The notes under the pieces are model-generated. The model ran no database searches. It worked only from the letters and a program-made list of their open reading frames with translations, and was not told the origin of the DNA. A stretch of 64,000 bases of DNA from Acrocarpospora pleiomorpha (GTDB lineage Bacteria > Actinomycetota > Actinomycetes > Streptosporangiales > Streptosporangiaceae). The position numbers were made by a program, and so were the translations under genes. Each line of letters starts with the position of its first letter. Within the stretch, counting starts at the first letter, position 1. The DNA is taken from the NCBI RefSeq assembly GCF_009687885.1, contig NZ_BLAF01000006.1:59090-123089 (forward strand), in the 5' to 3' direction. Positions 43,044-50,801 of this stretch are shown here, piece after piece.

Positions 43044-43113
43044 GCCTGAGGGTGATTCCCGCGGCGTCCGACACCACGCCGCAGTCGCGAAACCCCGTCA
43101 GGAGCATCCGACG

Positions 43114-43524
43114 ATGCAGGTTGATCCCCGAGGCCCTCGCTTCGGCGCGGCCGTCACTACTCTGGTTCTCGCTCTCGTCCTGATCACGGGCAGCCCCTGG
43201 TTGCTCGCCGCTCAGGGAGTGGTCTTCGCCCTGGGTGCCTTTGGAGCCGGGCCATACGTGCTGTTCTTCAAGCACGTCATCCGGCCCAGGCTGGGGCCGC
43301 CGGGCGAGCTGGAGGACGCGGCGCCGCCCCGATTCGCGCAGGGCGTGGGCATGGCCTTCGCGTTGTTGGGCCTGATCGGTTTCGCGACCGGAGTCACTCC
43401 TCTGGCCCTGGGTGCGACAGCAGCGGCACTGCTGGCCGCCTTCCTGAACGCCGCCTTCGGCTTCTGCCTGGGCTGCGAAGTTTTCCTGATCATCCGCCGT
43501 CTACAACCTGGGAGAATTCAATGA
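43114..43524 (+). CDS. DUF4395 membrane protein
   Basis: The protein has 136 residues and four hydrophobic segments. Conserved parts are MQVDPRGPRFGAAVTTLVLA, the central APPRFAQGVGMAFALLGLIG and C-terminal FGFCLGCEVFLI with two Cys. Family members lie beside thiosulfate sulfurtransferases and thioredoxins and may transport or pass on sulfur. The stop overlaps the rhodanese start (ATGA). AGGAG lies 9 bases before ATG 43114. Confidence 0.87.
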   Translation: MQVDPRGPRFGAAVTTLVLALVLITGSPWLLAAQGVVFALGAFGAGPYVLFFKHVIRPRLGPPGELEDAAPPRFAQGVGMAFALLGLIGFATGVTPLALGATAAALLAAFLNAAFGFCLGCEVFLIIRRLQPGRIQ

Positions 43525-44360
43525 GCCGCTCCGCCGCCCTGGTGGACGCCGACTGGGTGGAAGCCAACCTGGACACCCCGAACATCGTCCTGGTCGAGGT
43601 CGATGAGGACGCCAGCGCCTACGACAAGGGCCACATCCGTGGCGCGGTCAAGGTCGACTGGAAGCAGGACCTCCAGGACCCCGTCCGCCGTGACTTCGTC
43701 GACAAGGCGGGCTTCGAGGCCCTCCTCTCGGCCCGCGGCATCGGCAACGACGACACCGTGGTCCTCTACGGTGGCAACAACAACTGGTTCGCGGCCTACG
43801 CGTACTGGTACTTCAAGCTCTACGGCCACCAGGACGTCAAGCTCCTGGACGGCGGCCGCAAGAAGTGGGAGCTGGACTCCCGCGAGCTGGTCAAGGACGT
43901 GCCCGAGCGCGCGGCGACCAGCTACACCGCCACCGAGCAGGACCTGAGCATCCGCGCCTTCCGCGACGAGGCCGTGGCCGCCATCGGCAAGCTGAACCTG
44001 GTCGACGTGCGCTCGCCCGACGAGTTCACCGGCCGGCTGCTGGCTCCCGCGCACCTCCCGCAGGAGCAGGCGCAGCGCGCCGGGCACATCCCGACCGCCC
44101 GCAACATCCCGTGGTCCAAGGCCGCGAACGACGACGGCACCTTCCGCTCCGACGACGAGCTCAAGGCGCTGTACGGCGAGGCCGGCGTCGACTTCGGCAA
44201 GGACACCATCGCCTACTGCCGCATCGGCGAGCGCTCCGCGCACACCTGGTTCGTGCTGCACGAGCTGCTCGACCAGGCCAACGTGAAGAACTACGACGGT
44301 TCGTGGACCGAGTACGGGTCGCTGGTGGGCGTCCCCGTGGAACTGGGAGAAGCCCGATGA
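43521..44360 (+). CDS. Thiosulfate sulfurtransferase (two-domain rhodanese)
   Basis: The protein has 279 residues and two rhodanese domains: an inactive N-terminal one (LVEVDEDASAYDKGHIRGAV) and an active C-terminal one with LVDVRSPDEFTGRLL and catalytic Cys 233 in YCRIGERSAHTWF. CRIGERS is the thiosulfate-type loop of actinobacterial CysA/SseA proteins. It transfers sulfane sulfur to thiols or cyanide. Coupled to DUF4395 and DUF1416 on both sides. Confidence 0.92.
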   Translation: MSRSAALVDADWVEANLDTPNIVLVEVDEDASAYDKGHIRGAVKVDWKQDLQDPVRRDFVDKAGFEALLSARGIGNDDTVVLYGGNNNWFAAYAYWYFKLYGHQDVKLLDGGRKKWELDSRELVKDVPERAATSYTATEQDLSIRAFRDEAVAAIGKLNLVDVRSPDEFTGRLLAPAHLPQEQAQRAGHIPTARNIPWSKAANDDGTFRSDDELKALYGEAGVDFGKDTIAYCRIGERSAHTWFVLHELLDQANVKNYDGSWTEYGSLVGVPVELGEAR

Positions 44361-44656
44361 CCGTTCAGGGTTGCGCCGCGCCCGAGCAGACCGCAGCTCT
44401 GCCGGCCGGCATCGATCTGGCCACGCAGACCGTGATCCAGGGCGTCGTCTCCGGCGCCGGCACCGCGTACGCGCGGCTGCTCGACCACTCCGGTGAGTTC
44501 ACCGGCGAAGTCGTCGTCTCCGACGAGGGCGTCTTCCGCTTCTTCGCGGCCCCGGGCAACTGGACCGTCCGCATCATCGCGGGCGGCGGGGTCACCAAGG
44601 ACATCGCGGTGGAGGCCAAGCTCGGCGAGGTCGCCCAGCTGGCCGTCGCCGTCTGA
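44357..44656 (+). CDS. DUF1416 protein
   Basis: The protein has 99 residues and is a small beta-rich carboxypeptidase-regulatory-like domain: ATQTVIQGVVSGAGTAYARL, EFTGEVVVSDEGVFRFFAAP, NWTVRIIAGGG. It is nearly always encoded directly after CysA-type rhodaneses in actinobacteria. The function is unknown. The ATG overlaps the rhodanese stop (ATGA). Confidence 0.9.
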   Translation: MTVQGCAAPEQTAALPAGIDLATQTVIQGVVSGAGTAYARLLDHSGEFTGEVVVSDEGVFRFFAAPGNWTVRIIAGGGVTKDIAVEAKLGEVAQLAVAV

Positions 44657-44667
44657 TCCGCACGCCT

Positions 44668-44704
44668 AAGAGCCCGGCTTCCTGTCTCAGGGGGCCGGGC
44701 TTTT
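44668..44704. terminator. Bidirectional terminator between DUF1416 and marR
   Basis: AAGAGCCCGG pairs with CCGGGCTTTT; T residues follow on the plus strand and A residues precede on the left, so it works in both directions. The marR stop codon (44687) lies within the loop. Confidence 0.8.
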
Positions 44705-45157
44705 CGCGAGCTCGTCCAGGACGTCGATCAGCGCGTTCTCCGGCCCGGCCACGTGGAACACCTGCCGGTCGACACCGTCCACGATCTCGGCCGCGCGTTC
44801 GGCCAGCCGCCGCCCCTCGTCGGTGATGGCCAGCACCCGCCGCCGCTCCTCGGTGGGGTCGATCTCCCTGCTCAGCAGCCCCTTGACCTCCAGGACGCGG
44901 ATCACCTGGCTGGTCATCATGTCGTCCACCGTGGCGTGCTCGGCCAGCTCGCGCGGGGTCGGCCGGCGCCCCTGATGGTCGAACCACCACAGGTCCACCA
45001 GCAGCGCGAACTGCAGGTGCGAGAGCCCCACCACCTGCAGGGCCGCGTTGATCTCCCGCTGCCACCGCTGCGTGGCCCGCCACAGCAGAAAGCCGGGACT
45101 ACGCCCCGCGTCCGTGCCCACTCCGGCCCCCGATCCGTACGCCCTGCCGCGCATCAT
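44687..45157 (-). CDS. MarR-family transcriptional regulator
   Basis: The protein has 156 residues. The winged helix reads LSHLQFALLVDLWWFDHQGR, then PRELAEHATVDDMMTSQVIR and the wing VLEVKGLLSREIDPTEERRR. It starts at ATG 45157 (or 45154). It is divergent from the membrane protein gene at 45248, with 90 bases between that should hold both promoters and a self-regulatory site. Confidence 0.9.
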   Translation of the reverse strand: MMRGRAYGSGAGVGTDAGRSPGFLLWRATQRWQREINAALQVVGLSHLQFALLVDLWWFDHQGRRPTPRELAEHATVDDMMTSQVIRVLEVKGLLSREIDPTEERRRVLAITDEGRRLAERAAEIVDGVDRQVFHVAGPENALIDVLDELAKSPAP

Positions 45158-45247
45158 CGCATCAGCGACAGGCGAGACGAGAGCACCCCGATGGCCGGTT
45201 GTCGAAATTTGACCAACCCGGTAGGGCTCTTCGCTACCATAACGCGG

Positions 45248-46534
45248 ATGTCCGAAACGTCCGTGATTGAGAGGGCGCCGTCAGCGTTCACGCTGCCGGT
45301 GCACACGTTCCGGCTGCTGGTGCGCTGCCTGCCCGGGCTGGTGTTGTGGTTCGCGCTCGGCCGTCTGGTGCGCTGGGGCCTGCTGTTCGCGGCGGCCAAC
45401 CTCTCCTACGGTTCCTGGTACCAGGCCCGCCTGGTCGGCGTGCTCTTCCTGTTCACGCTGGTGGTCATGGTGTCGCTGGCCACCGTGGTCGGCATGCTCT
45501 ACACGCTGCGCGAGGCGCTGCTGGAGACCTGGGCCCGCCGGGCCGCCGAGGAGGGCAAGGAGTCGATCTTCGGCGCGCTCAACCGGACCGCGCTGGTCTT
45601 CGCCGGCCTCTACATGACCTGGGGTTTCGTCGACCAGGACCTGCGCGACTTCGAGAACGTCGACCGCGGGCTGATGCCGGACCGCGAGTTCGCGGACCGG
45701 TTGGCCGGGCGGGAGAGCACGCTCGGGGAAGGCCTGACCGCGCTGGACGTGCGCGTCTCGCTGGCCGCCATGGTGGTCGCGTACCTGGTCAAGTGGTACT
45801 TCGGGCGGCGGCACGAGGCGAACGAGGGGCGCTTCTCCGGGATCTTCGCCACCTTCGGCGAGCTGGCCTTCGTCTTCTACGGCCTGAACGCCACCGTCGC
45901 CGTGGTCAAGCTGCGGGCCGACTGGATCGGCAGCCGCGCCGCCGTCACCACCTGGAACGGCTGGACGGAGGAAGCCGGGAAGATCGTCCCCGGCTGGGAG
46001 ACCTTCTGGTCGGACATCTGGCCGCTCATCCTGAGCGGGCTCGCGTACCCGCTGGCCTGGCTCACCGTCGGCATCCTGGTGTACGGCGCGTACGCGGCGG
46101 ACACCCAGACCACGATCAGGGGCACCCGGCTGGAGTCGGCGGCGGCCCGGGTGGAACGCACCCACAGCCTGACCAGGGCGGCCCTGGGCAAGTTGACCGG
46201 CGGTCTCACCTCCCGCTGGATCCCGCTGCTGAACTCGCTCCGGATGACCATCCGCGGCGGCGCGCCGCTGTTCGGCCTGTTCGCCCTCCTGTACGGGGGA
46301 CTGCACATCGGGGGTGACTTCCTGGCCAGGGCGGGCGCCTACCTGACGGCGGGCGGCCCCTACCTCTGGATGGTCACCGACGTCCCGGTCTCCTTCGTGG
46401 TGGACTTGCTGGTGACCCTGGTCTCGATGGCACTGATCGCCGCCACTTTCGACCTGGCCGCCACCCGGGATCGCCTCAACGGAGGAAGCGCAGCACGTCC
46501 TGATCCGGCTCGTCCCGCTGCTCCGACTCCTTGA
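45248..46534 (+). CDS. Multi-pass membrane protein, unknown function
   Basis: The protein has 428 residues. Hydrophobic segments occur at about 25-50, 60-85, 110-122, 165-180, 205-220, 255-280, 340-355 and 385-405. A cytoplasm-like charged stretch (ARRAAEEGKESIFGALNRTA) lies between. No enzyme motif is recognised. It overlaps the 3' end of the minus-strand gene by 59 bases, tail to tail. It may be controlled by the divergent MarR protein. Confidence 0.75.
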   Translation: MSETSVIERAPSAFTLPVHTFRLLVRCLPGLVLWFALGRLVRWGLLFAAANLSYGSWYQARLVGVLFLFTLVVMVSLATVVGMLYTLREALLETWARRAAEEGKESIFGALNRTALVFAGLYMTWGFVDQDLRDFENVDRGLMPDREFADRLAGRESTLGEGLTALDVRVSLAAMVVAYLVKWYFGRRHEANEGRFSGIFATFGELAFVFYGLNATVAVVKLRADWIGSRAAVTTWNGWTEEAGKIVPGWETFWSDIWPLILSGLAYPLAWLTVGILVYGAYAADTQTTIRGTRLESAAARVERTHSLTRAALGKLTGGLTSRWIPLLNSLRMTIRGGAPLFGLFALLYGGLHIGGDFLARAGAYLTAGGPYLWMVTDVPVSFVVDLLVTLVSMALIAATFDLAATRDRLNGGSAARPDPARPAAPTP

Positions 46535-47333
46535 GCATGTCCTCCACCGACTGCCCGGGAACGCTCCGGTAGTTGCTCGGCCGCAGGTGCACCTCAACGG
46601 TGTCGGCCACGTCCGGCGGGACCACCGCGAGCAGTTCCATCCTGTACTGCTGTCCGATCCGGTTTTCGGTCGTGTCGGGCGGAGTCTCGTCGCTCAGGGA
46701 CTCGGTGTGCCAGGAACGCCCGGCGCCGTCGCGCAGCTCCACCTTGGGGGTGCCGTGCCGGATCGCACCCTCGGCGTCCTGAGCGGTCCTGGTGATGACC
46801 AGCCGGACCCACTGCCTGTCCGGTAACTCGGGTTTGCCGGACGGATCGGGGATACGTTCCACGCTCGCCTGCCAGGCGACGTGGCGGAACTCGCCGGTGG
46901 CTCCGGGCTGCACGACATGGACGATGTCTGCTTCGCCGGGCCCATTGACGTATGCCCGGTATCCGACGTAGGTGGGAATGCCGACGGCGAGCAGCACCGC
47001 GAGGAGCGCGCCCGCACTGCGCAAGGCCACGCTCCTGCCCCGGCGCGGGGGCGCTGCGGGCTCGGGCGCGGGGGTCGGCGGGGTTTGCGGCGGCAGCGGA
47101 CGCCGCTCGGCCGCGATGATCGGGAACGGCTGGGTCGAGTATCCTTCGTCGTCCTCCGGGGGCGGCGGGGGTGGCGGCCAGACCTGCCGGTCCTGCGGAG
47201 GGATCCGCCGCCCGCGTAACGGCGGCGCCAGCGACGGCAGCGCCCCCGCGTAGGTGATGTCCAGGTCCGACGGCTGGGTCGGTGGTGGCACGAACCAGCC
47301 CCGCGTGTCGTCGCCGGAGTCCCGTCCGTCCAT
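46476..47333 (-). CDS. Membrane-anchored protein with proline-rich N-terminus
   Basis: The protein has 285 residues. A cytoplasmic Pro/Gln-rich tail (residues 1-95, with PPPPPPPEDDEG) is followed by one membrane helix (about 108-125) and an extracytoplasmic strand-rich domain (FRHVAWQASVERIPDPSG, then QWVRLVITRTAQDAE). Start at ATG 47333, behind GGAGGGG. Third gene of a minus-strand trio with 47345 and 47986. Family unknown. Confidence 0.72.
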   Translation of the reverse strand: MDGRDSGDDTRGWFVPPPTQPSDLDITYAGALPSLAPPLRGRRIPPQDRQVWPPPPPPPEDDEGYSTQPFPIIAAERRPLPPQTPPTPAPEPAAPPRRGRSVALRSAGALLAVLLAVGIPTYVGYRAYVNGPGEADIVHVVQPGATGEFRHVAWQASVERIPDPSGKPELPDRQWVRLVITRTAQDAEGAIRHGTPKVELRDGAGRSWHTESLSDETPPDTTENRIGQQYRMELLAVVPPDVADTVEVHLRPSNYRSVPGQSVEDMLKESEQRDEPDQDVLRFLR

Positions 47334-47344
47334 CACCCCTCCGC

Positions 47345-47986
47345 TCACGAACCCGCGCCGACCAATGAATGAAACTCCTGCACCCCGGCGGCCGCGTCTC
47401 CGAGATCGATCTCCGCCTCTGGCGCGAACGAGTCCTCCACGAATGCGCTGCTCGGCGCCGTGATCACCAGCTTCGCCCCCGGCAGCGCCTCCTTCGGCAC
47501 CTCGAAGACCAGTGGCCCGCTGATCCACCAGCCCGCCTGGAGCCATCTCCCGACCAGGGTCAAGCTCGGGTCCACCTTGTCGGTGGCCAGGTAGCGCCTG
47601 CCGTCACCGGAGTGCAGCCAGACGTCGAACGAGCCCAGCTTCAGGGGTTCCTTGTCCACGGTGCCCGACACGTCCAGGACCAGGAACACGTGGCTGGTCT
47701 GCACCTTGGCCGTCTTGCCGGTCGAGTCGCTGGTGTCCACCGACTTGGCGGCGGTCACCTTGTCCACCCGGGCGTTGAAACGGTCGGCGGAGACGATCTG
47801 GCCGACGCTCCCGTGGCGGGTCAGGAACGATCCCTTCTGCTCGAACGGCATGGCCAGGCTCTGCGCGTACACGGCCGCCGCGGCTAGGGCGACCCCGAGG
47901 ACGAACCTGCCTGTCCTGGTCAGGAAGGGGGCCTTCGCGGGAGCGGATTCGACGGCCGCGGCGGGCCGGACCTCGGTGGTCACCAT
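47345..47986 (-). CDS. Secreted or membrane-anchored protein, unknown
   Basis: The protein has 213 residues. A hydrophobic segment (about 27-44, GRFVLGVALAAAAVYAQSL) is followed by an extracytoplasmic domain with VFLVLDVSGTVDKEPLKLGS and PLVFEVPKEALPGAKLVI, which looks like an immunoglobulin-like or DUF4352-like sandwich. The start overlaps the upstream stop (TGATG) and its stop lies 11 bases before the next start. Confidence 0.72.
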   Translation of the reverse strand: MVTTEVRPAAAVESAPAKAPFLTRTGRFVLGVALAAAAVYAQSLAMPFEQKGSFLTRHGSVGQIVSADRFNARVDKVTAAKSVDTSDSTGKTAKVQTSHVFLVLDVSGTVDKEPLKLGSFDVWLHSGDGRRYLATDKVDPSLTLVGRWLQAGWWISGPLVFEVPKEALPGAKLVITAPSSAFVEDSFAPEAEIDLGDAAAGVQEFHSLVGAGS

Positions 47987-48651
47987 CAGCCCTCCTCCGG
48001 GCGGACCGGCAGGGTCACCTGGGCGATCACGGCCGGCTCGACCGGGTCGCCCTCCTGACCGGCGCCCTGCGGCAACTCGCGCTTGGGCTTGATCTGCCAG
48101 AGCTCGCGCTGGTCGCGGCGGCTGACCGTGTCCAGCACGAAGCCGCCCACGTCGATGGTGATCTGCGCGGGCGGCGCGGCGCCCGGCTTGAGGTCGTAGC
48201 GGACCACCACGGTGTGGGTGATGCCGGGATGTAGCTGGCCGCTCTGCACGCCGTACCCGAGGACGTAGGCCTGAGGCGAGTTGTCGGCCTCGATCGGCGG
48301 GGTGACCCGGAGCAGGGTGGTGGCGAAGCCGCCGTGCCTGTTGACCTTGGGGCCGGGCTCGGGGACGAGGCCGACGCTCTTGGTCTGCTCGCCCATGTTG
48401 CGTACCTTGAGGATGAGTTCCAGGGACCGGGCCCCGTTTTCGGTCTTATCGACGGCCTTGAGAAACTGGGTCCGGAACAGCTCCTGATCGACCACCGCGC
48501 CCTGCGCGACCGCCGGTGGTCGCTCCTTGGGCACCTCGGCTAAACCGCCGAAGCCCGCCGTCGCCCCCAGGCCGGACACCGAGATCAAGGCCGCGACCGG
48601 GACCAGGACCGGGCGTCGGCGTCGGGTGCCGCCACGAGGGGATGACGTCAT
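47986..48651 (-). CDS. Secreted or membrane-anchored protein, unknown
   Basis: The protein has 221 residues from ATG 48651. A basic start (SSPRGGTRRRRPVLVPVAAL) leads into a signal/anchor helix, then a strand-rich domain (SLELILKVRNMGEQTKSVGL, GITHTVVVRYDLKPGAAPPA). First of the minus-strand trio, divergent from the pseudo-ATPase gene at 48798. The three proteins share the anchor-plus-sandwich layout and may form one envelope complex. Family unknown. Confidence 0.72.
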   Translation of the reverse strand: MTSSPRGGTRRRRPVLVPVAALISVSGLGATAGFGGLAEVPKERPPAVAQGAVVDQELFRTQFLKAVDKTENGARSLELILKVRNMGEQTKSVGLVPEPGPKVNRHGGFATTLLRVTPPIEADNSPQAYVLGYGVQSGQLHPGITHTVVVRYDLKPGAAPPAQITIDVGGFVLDTVSRRDQRELWQIKPKRELPQGAGQEGDPVEPAVIAQVTLPVRPEEG

Positions 48652-48797
48652 GAGAATGGATGGTAGTACGCCCACATCAGAACCATCCGCCGCATTCGTC
48701 CCTATCTTTGGCTGGAAAGCCGTCCGAATAGCGAGAACCCTGCCCTGATAGGCGATCCAGCTCCTACGCTGTGACGCAGGGCGGACATGGAGGGCTC

Positions 48798-50711
48798 GTG
48801 GGCGACGCGCACCCGGAGCATGCCCAGCTTCAGGCGGATCGCATCTACCTGGGCTGGCAGTACGCTCTGCTGCACCCAGATCCCGGGCCGCCGCCCAAAC
48901 GGCCCGCCAGGGATGACCTGGAACTCCCGGAGATCGATCCGGAATGGGTGCGCAAGGAGAAACTCCAGGAGGATCTGCTCAACCGCCCGGTCAAGCTCTT
49001 CCGCACCTTCATGACCAGCCTCGCCGTGGTCTTCGTCCTGCTCGGCCTGGTCAGCCTGCTCGACTGGTCGTTCGTCGCGATGGGCCTGGTCGCCGCCGGG
49101 GGCGTCGCCGGGATCTGCTCGTACGCGATCCGCCAGGGCAACCGCGCGGTCCAGATCCGGGTCCAGGAACGCCAGGCCCGCACCGACAAGGAACGGGCCC
49201 GCAAGGACCGGGAGAACCTCGCCGCCCAGCAGGAACACGCCGAGAAGTACCGCGAGTGGACCGAACGCAAGACCCTGTTCGACAAGCAGCTCAGCTGGTA
49301 CGCGGTGGCCGTGCCCGACGAGATCGACCGGGTCGACGTGGCCGGCGGAACGCTCCCGGGCTGGTCCGCGCTGATCACCCTGATCGGCGCCACCCGCCTC
49401 TACAGCGGCGGCCACCTGACCGTGCTGGACCTGTCCGAGGGCGCGATCGCCAAGGACCTCATCGAGCTGGCCAAGCGCGGCGGCGACGACCCGCTCGTCT
49501 GGGTGCTCCCCTCCGACCTGCCCAAGCTGGACCTCGGCGCCACGCTCAAGCCGGAGGCGTTCGCGGATGTGCTCGCGCACGTGGTCAGCGTCAGCGAGGA
49601 GACCAGCCGCGACATCGGCTTCGACAACGCCATCCTGGAACGTGTCCTGGAAGTCCTCGGCGATACCGCCACGATCAGCCAGGTGACGGCCGCGCTGCGG
49701 GCGCTGGCCCAGGTCGGGGATCCGCGCGACGACCTCAAGTTCGGGCTGCTCACCGCCACCCAGCTGGAACGTATCGGCACTCTGTTCGGCCGGGGCGTGG
49801 CCGACCGGGTGGTGATCGAGCGCGCCTGGGCGCTGGAGTCCCAGTTACGCAAGCTGGAGACGCTCGGCACCGAGGCGGTCCGGCTGCCGCCCGCCCGGCT
49901 CCGGGTGGTCAGCATGGACCGGCAGGCGGGCGTGTTCGGCAACCGGGTGCTCGGCACGTACGTGGCGACCGCGCTCACCCACATCCTGCGGCAGTCCCCG
50001 GCCTCGGAGCGGCCCTGGTATCACACGATCATCGTGGCCGGGGCGGACAAGCTCCGCGGCGACGTGCTCGACCGGCTGATGGACGCCTGCGAGACCTCGC
50101 AGACCGGGCTCGTGCTGACCTATCGCAGCCTCACGGCGACGGTCAGGGAGCGGCTCGGGCGGGGGCACGCGGCGGTGGCGTTCATGCGGTTGGGCAACGC
50201 CGAGGACGCCCGGGTGGCGAGTGAGCATGTGGGGACCGAGCATCGGCTGGAGCTGGCCCAGCTCACCGAGTCGGTGAGTTCGGCGGTGAACGGGGGTAGC
50301 GGGGTCTACACCTCGACCGTGGGCGCTAGTCGTACCGAATCGGAACCGAAGGACCGGGGGGACCTGCGGGCCGGGATCACCGAATCCACTGAATGGGGGC
50401 GTAATGCGGGAACGGTCACGGAAGGGGTCATGCATCGTTCCAGGGAGTTCCTGGTCGAACCCCATCAATTGCAGCAGCTGCCGACGACGTCGGTGATCGT
50501 CACGCACGCGACCGCCGACGGACGGGAGGTCCGGCTCGCCGACGCGAACCCGGCGATCCTCACTTTTCCCAAGACCACATTGCAGGAGGTTCGGGCGATC
50601 CGGCCGTCCACCACCACGCTGCCGCCTGTGGAGGCACTGGACGAGGACGCACCCCCGCCCAATCTTGGGCCACCGCCTCCCCGGCTGGATTGGCGTAAGC
50701 CGGGGCGCTGA
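48798..50711 (+). CDS. Membrane protein with degenerate VirD4/TraG-like ATPase fold
   Basis: The protein has 637 residues from GTG 48798. Two membrane helices (about 71-89 and 92-111) and a coiled coil (about 115-165) precede a P-loop-like domain. Walker A is lost. The expected Walker B reads TIIVAGADKL (about 409-418), followed by sensor-like LVLTYRSLTATVRERLGRGH. The end FLVEPHQLQQLPTTSVIV resembles the C-terminal strand of type IV coupling proteins. It is thus likely a non-hydrolysing membrane relative of TraG/VirD4. It is followed 90 bases later by the HerA-type ATPase, which could supply the energy. Confidence 0.65.
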   Translation: MGDAHPEHAQLQADRIYLGWQYALLHPDPGPPPKRPARDDLELPEIDPEWVRKEKLQEDLLNRPVKLFRTFMTSLAVVFVLLGLVSLLDWSFVAMGLVAAGGVAGICSYAIRQGNRAVQIRVQERQARTDKERARKDRENLAAQQEHAEKYREWTERKTLFDKQLSWYAVAVPDEIDRVDVAGGTLPGWSALITLIGATRLYSGGHLTVLDLSEGAIAKDLIELAKRGGDDPLVWVLPSDLPKLDLGATLKPEAFADVLAHVVSVSEETSRDIGFDNAILERVLEVLGDTATISQVTAALRALAQVGDPRDDLKFGLLTATQLERIGTLFGRGVADRVVIERAWALESQLRKLETLGTEAVRLPPARLRVVSMDRQAGVFGNRVLGTYVATALTHILRQSPASERPWYHTIIVAGADKLRGDVLDRLMDACETSQTGLVLTYRSLTATVRERLGRGHAAVAFMRLGNAEDARVASEHVGTEHRLELAQLTESVSSAVNGGSGVYTSTVGASRTESEPKDRGDLRAGITESTEWGRNAGTVTEGVMHRSREFLVEPHQLQQLPTTSVIVTHATADGREVRLADANPAILTFPKTTLQEVRAIRPSTTTLPPVEALDEDAPPPNLGPPPPRLDWRKPGR

Positions 50712-50801
50712 ATCGTCTATAGCCACGGTAACGGGTTCGCCAACATGGACGTGGGACCATGATCAGCAAAGGACCTTGAGAGCCTGTGAGAGAGGGGTCT
50801 C

